Below are positions 6,158 through 6,457 of a DNA stretch of 6,457 nt, one piece after another. The stretch's first letter is position 1. Each line of letters begins with the position of its first letter. The position numbers and the translations under genes were made by a program. The notes beneath the pieces were generated by a model, which had not been told where the DNA came from, ran no database searches, and saw only the letters and a program-made list of their open reading frames with translations. The stretch comes from an uncultured Woeseiaceae bacterium (GTDB taxonomy: Bacteria > Pseudomonadota > Gammaproteobacteria > Woeseiales > Woeseiaceae), in NCBI GenBank assembly GCA_947259435.1, contig CAMYMP010000017.1, positions 1-6,457 of the forward strand, in the 5' to 3' direction.

Positions 6158-6457
6158 ATGAGCAAGAAAGACAAAGACGAGGCAACGGAACAACCGGACG
6201 AAGAAGTCGTTGCGGAGGACCCTGCTATCGATGCCGAGCCCGAACCGATCGTGGAAGCGGAGCCCGAACCGGTTGCGCCATCAGAGGCCGTAAAGCCTGC
6301 CAGAAAGGGCTCCGGCGGAATCGCCTGGCTCGCCCTGTTCCTGTCGCTCGCCGCATTAGCCGGAGTTGGCTACATGGTGGTCGAGGACTGGCGCGCAGCG
6401 CGCGACGCGGACGAAAGCGCCAGCACTCTGGCCGATCTCAGGAGCCGAATAGCATCG
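6158..6457 (+). CDS. hemX: HemX-like membrane protein, N-terminal part (partial)
   Basis: An open frame from ATG 6158 runs off the right edge, giving 100 residues; it is only 13 bases after the hemD stop. The first 50 residues are very acidic and Pro-rich with a Lys-rich start (MSKKDKDE) and a near repeat AEPEPIVEAEPEPV. They are followed by a basic stretch (KPARKG) and one membrane segment (about residues 53-74, IAWLALFLSLAALAGVGYMV). A charged helical segment begins after it. This single-anchor layout and the position after hemD match the HemX protein of hemCDXY clusters, annotated in many genomes as uroporphyrin-III C-methyltransferase-like although enzymatic activity is doubtful. Only weak Shine-Dalgarno sequence (CCGGAC) precedes the ATG. 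Confidence 0.8.
   Translation, partial: MSKKDKDEATEQPDEEVVAEDPAIDAEPEPIVEAEPEPVAPSEAVKPARKGSGGIAWLALFLSLAALAGVGYMVVEDWRAARDADESASTLADLRSRIAS
6236..6271 (+). repeat. Short direct repeat inside hemX
   Basis: GAGCCCGAACCG occurs at 6236-6247 and again at 6260-6271, a 24-base period that encodes the repeated Glu-Pro-Glu-Pro motif in the acidic N-terminal tail. It is a low-complexity coding repeat rather than a mobile or regulatory element. Confidence 0.7.

Overview
The window looks like a chromosomal housekeeping and regulatory segment from a moderately GC-rich gammaproteobacterium. The strongest clue is the gene order: an AlgZ/FimS-type sensor kinase, an AlgR-type LytTR response regulator, then hemC, hemD and the start of a hemX-like gene. 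This order is characteristic of Pseudomonas and Xanthomonadales-like gammaproteobacteria. I cannot name the genus. All genes are on the + strand. I saw no insertion sequence, tRNA, rRNA, CRISPR array or phage gene, and no gap between genes longer than about 230 bases.

Region 1 (1-1933) is a nitrogen module. It opens with the last 37 codons of an upstream gene, probably a TorF-type outer-membrane porin. A strong hairpin plus T-tract follows, then glnK (PII signal protein) and amtB (ammonium channel), 27 bases apart. Two stem-loops close the unit, and the second is a textbook intrinsic terminator. The terminator before glnK ends directly at the glnK ribosome binding site, so glnK-amtB has no room for its own promoter after it.

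Region 2 (1934-2634) holds a secreted DUF4124-family protein. A perfect TGTGA-N6-TCACA site of the CRP/Vfr/Clp type lies ahead of it, spaced as in a class II activated promoter. After the gene come 132 bases with no intrinsic terminator, a near-match to the AlgR box, and a good sigma70-like promoter 24 bases before the kinase gene.

Region 3 (2635-6457) is a tightly packed cluster: algZ and algR overlap by 4 bases, algR and hemC are 6 bases apart, hemC and hemD overlap by 8 bases, and hemX starts 13 bases after hemD. AlgZ-AlgR is expected to sense and regulate (in Pseudomonas: twitching, alginate and virulence). HemC and HemD perform consecutive steps of tetrapyrrole synthesis (porphobilinogen to hydroxymethylbilane to uroporphyrinogen III). 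Several genes use non-ATG starts: amtB GTG, algR GTG, hemC TTG.

I found no clearly undescribed system. The best leads are regulatory: the CRP-type site before the DUF4124 gene, the terminator abutting glnK with an alternative hairpin that could cover its ribosome binding site, and a possible AlgR box upstream of algZ.
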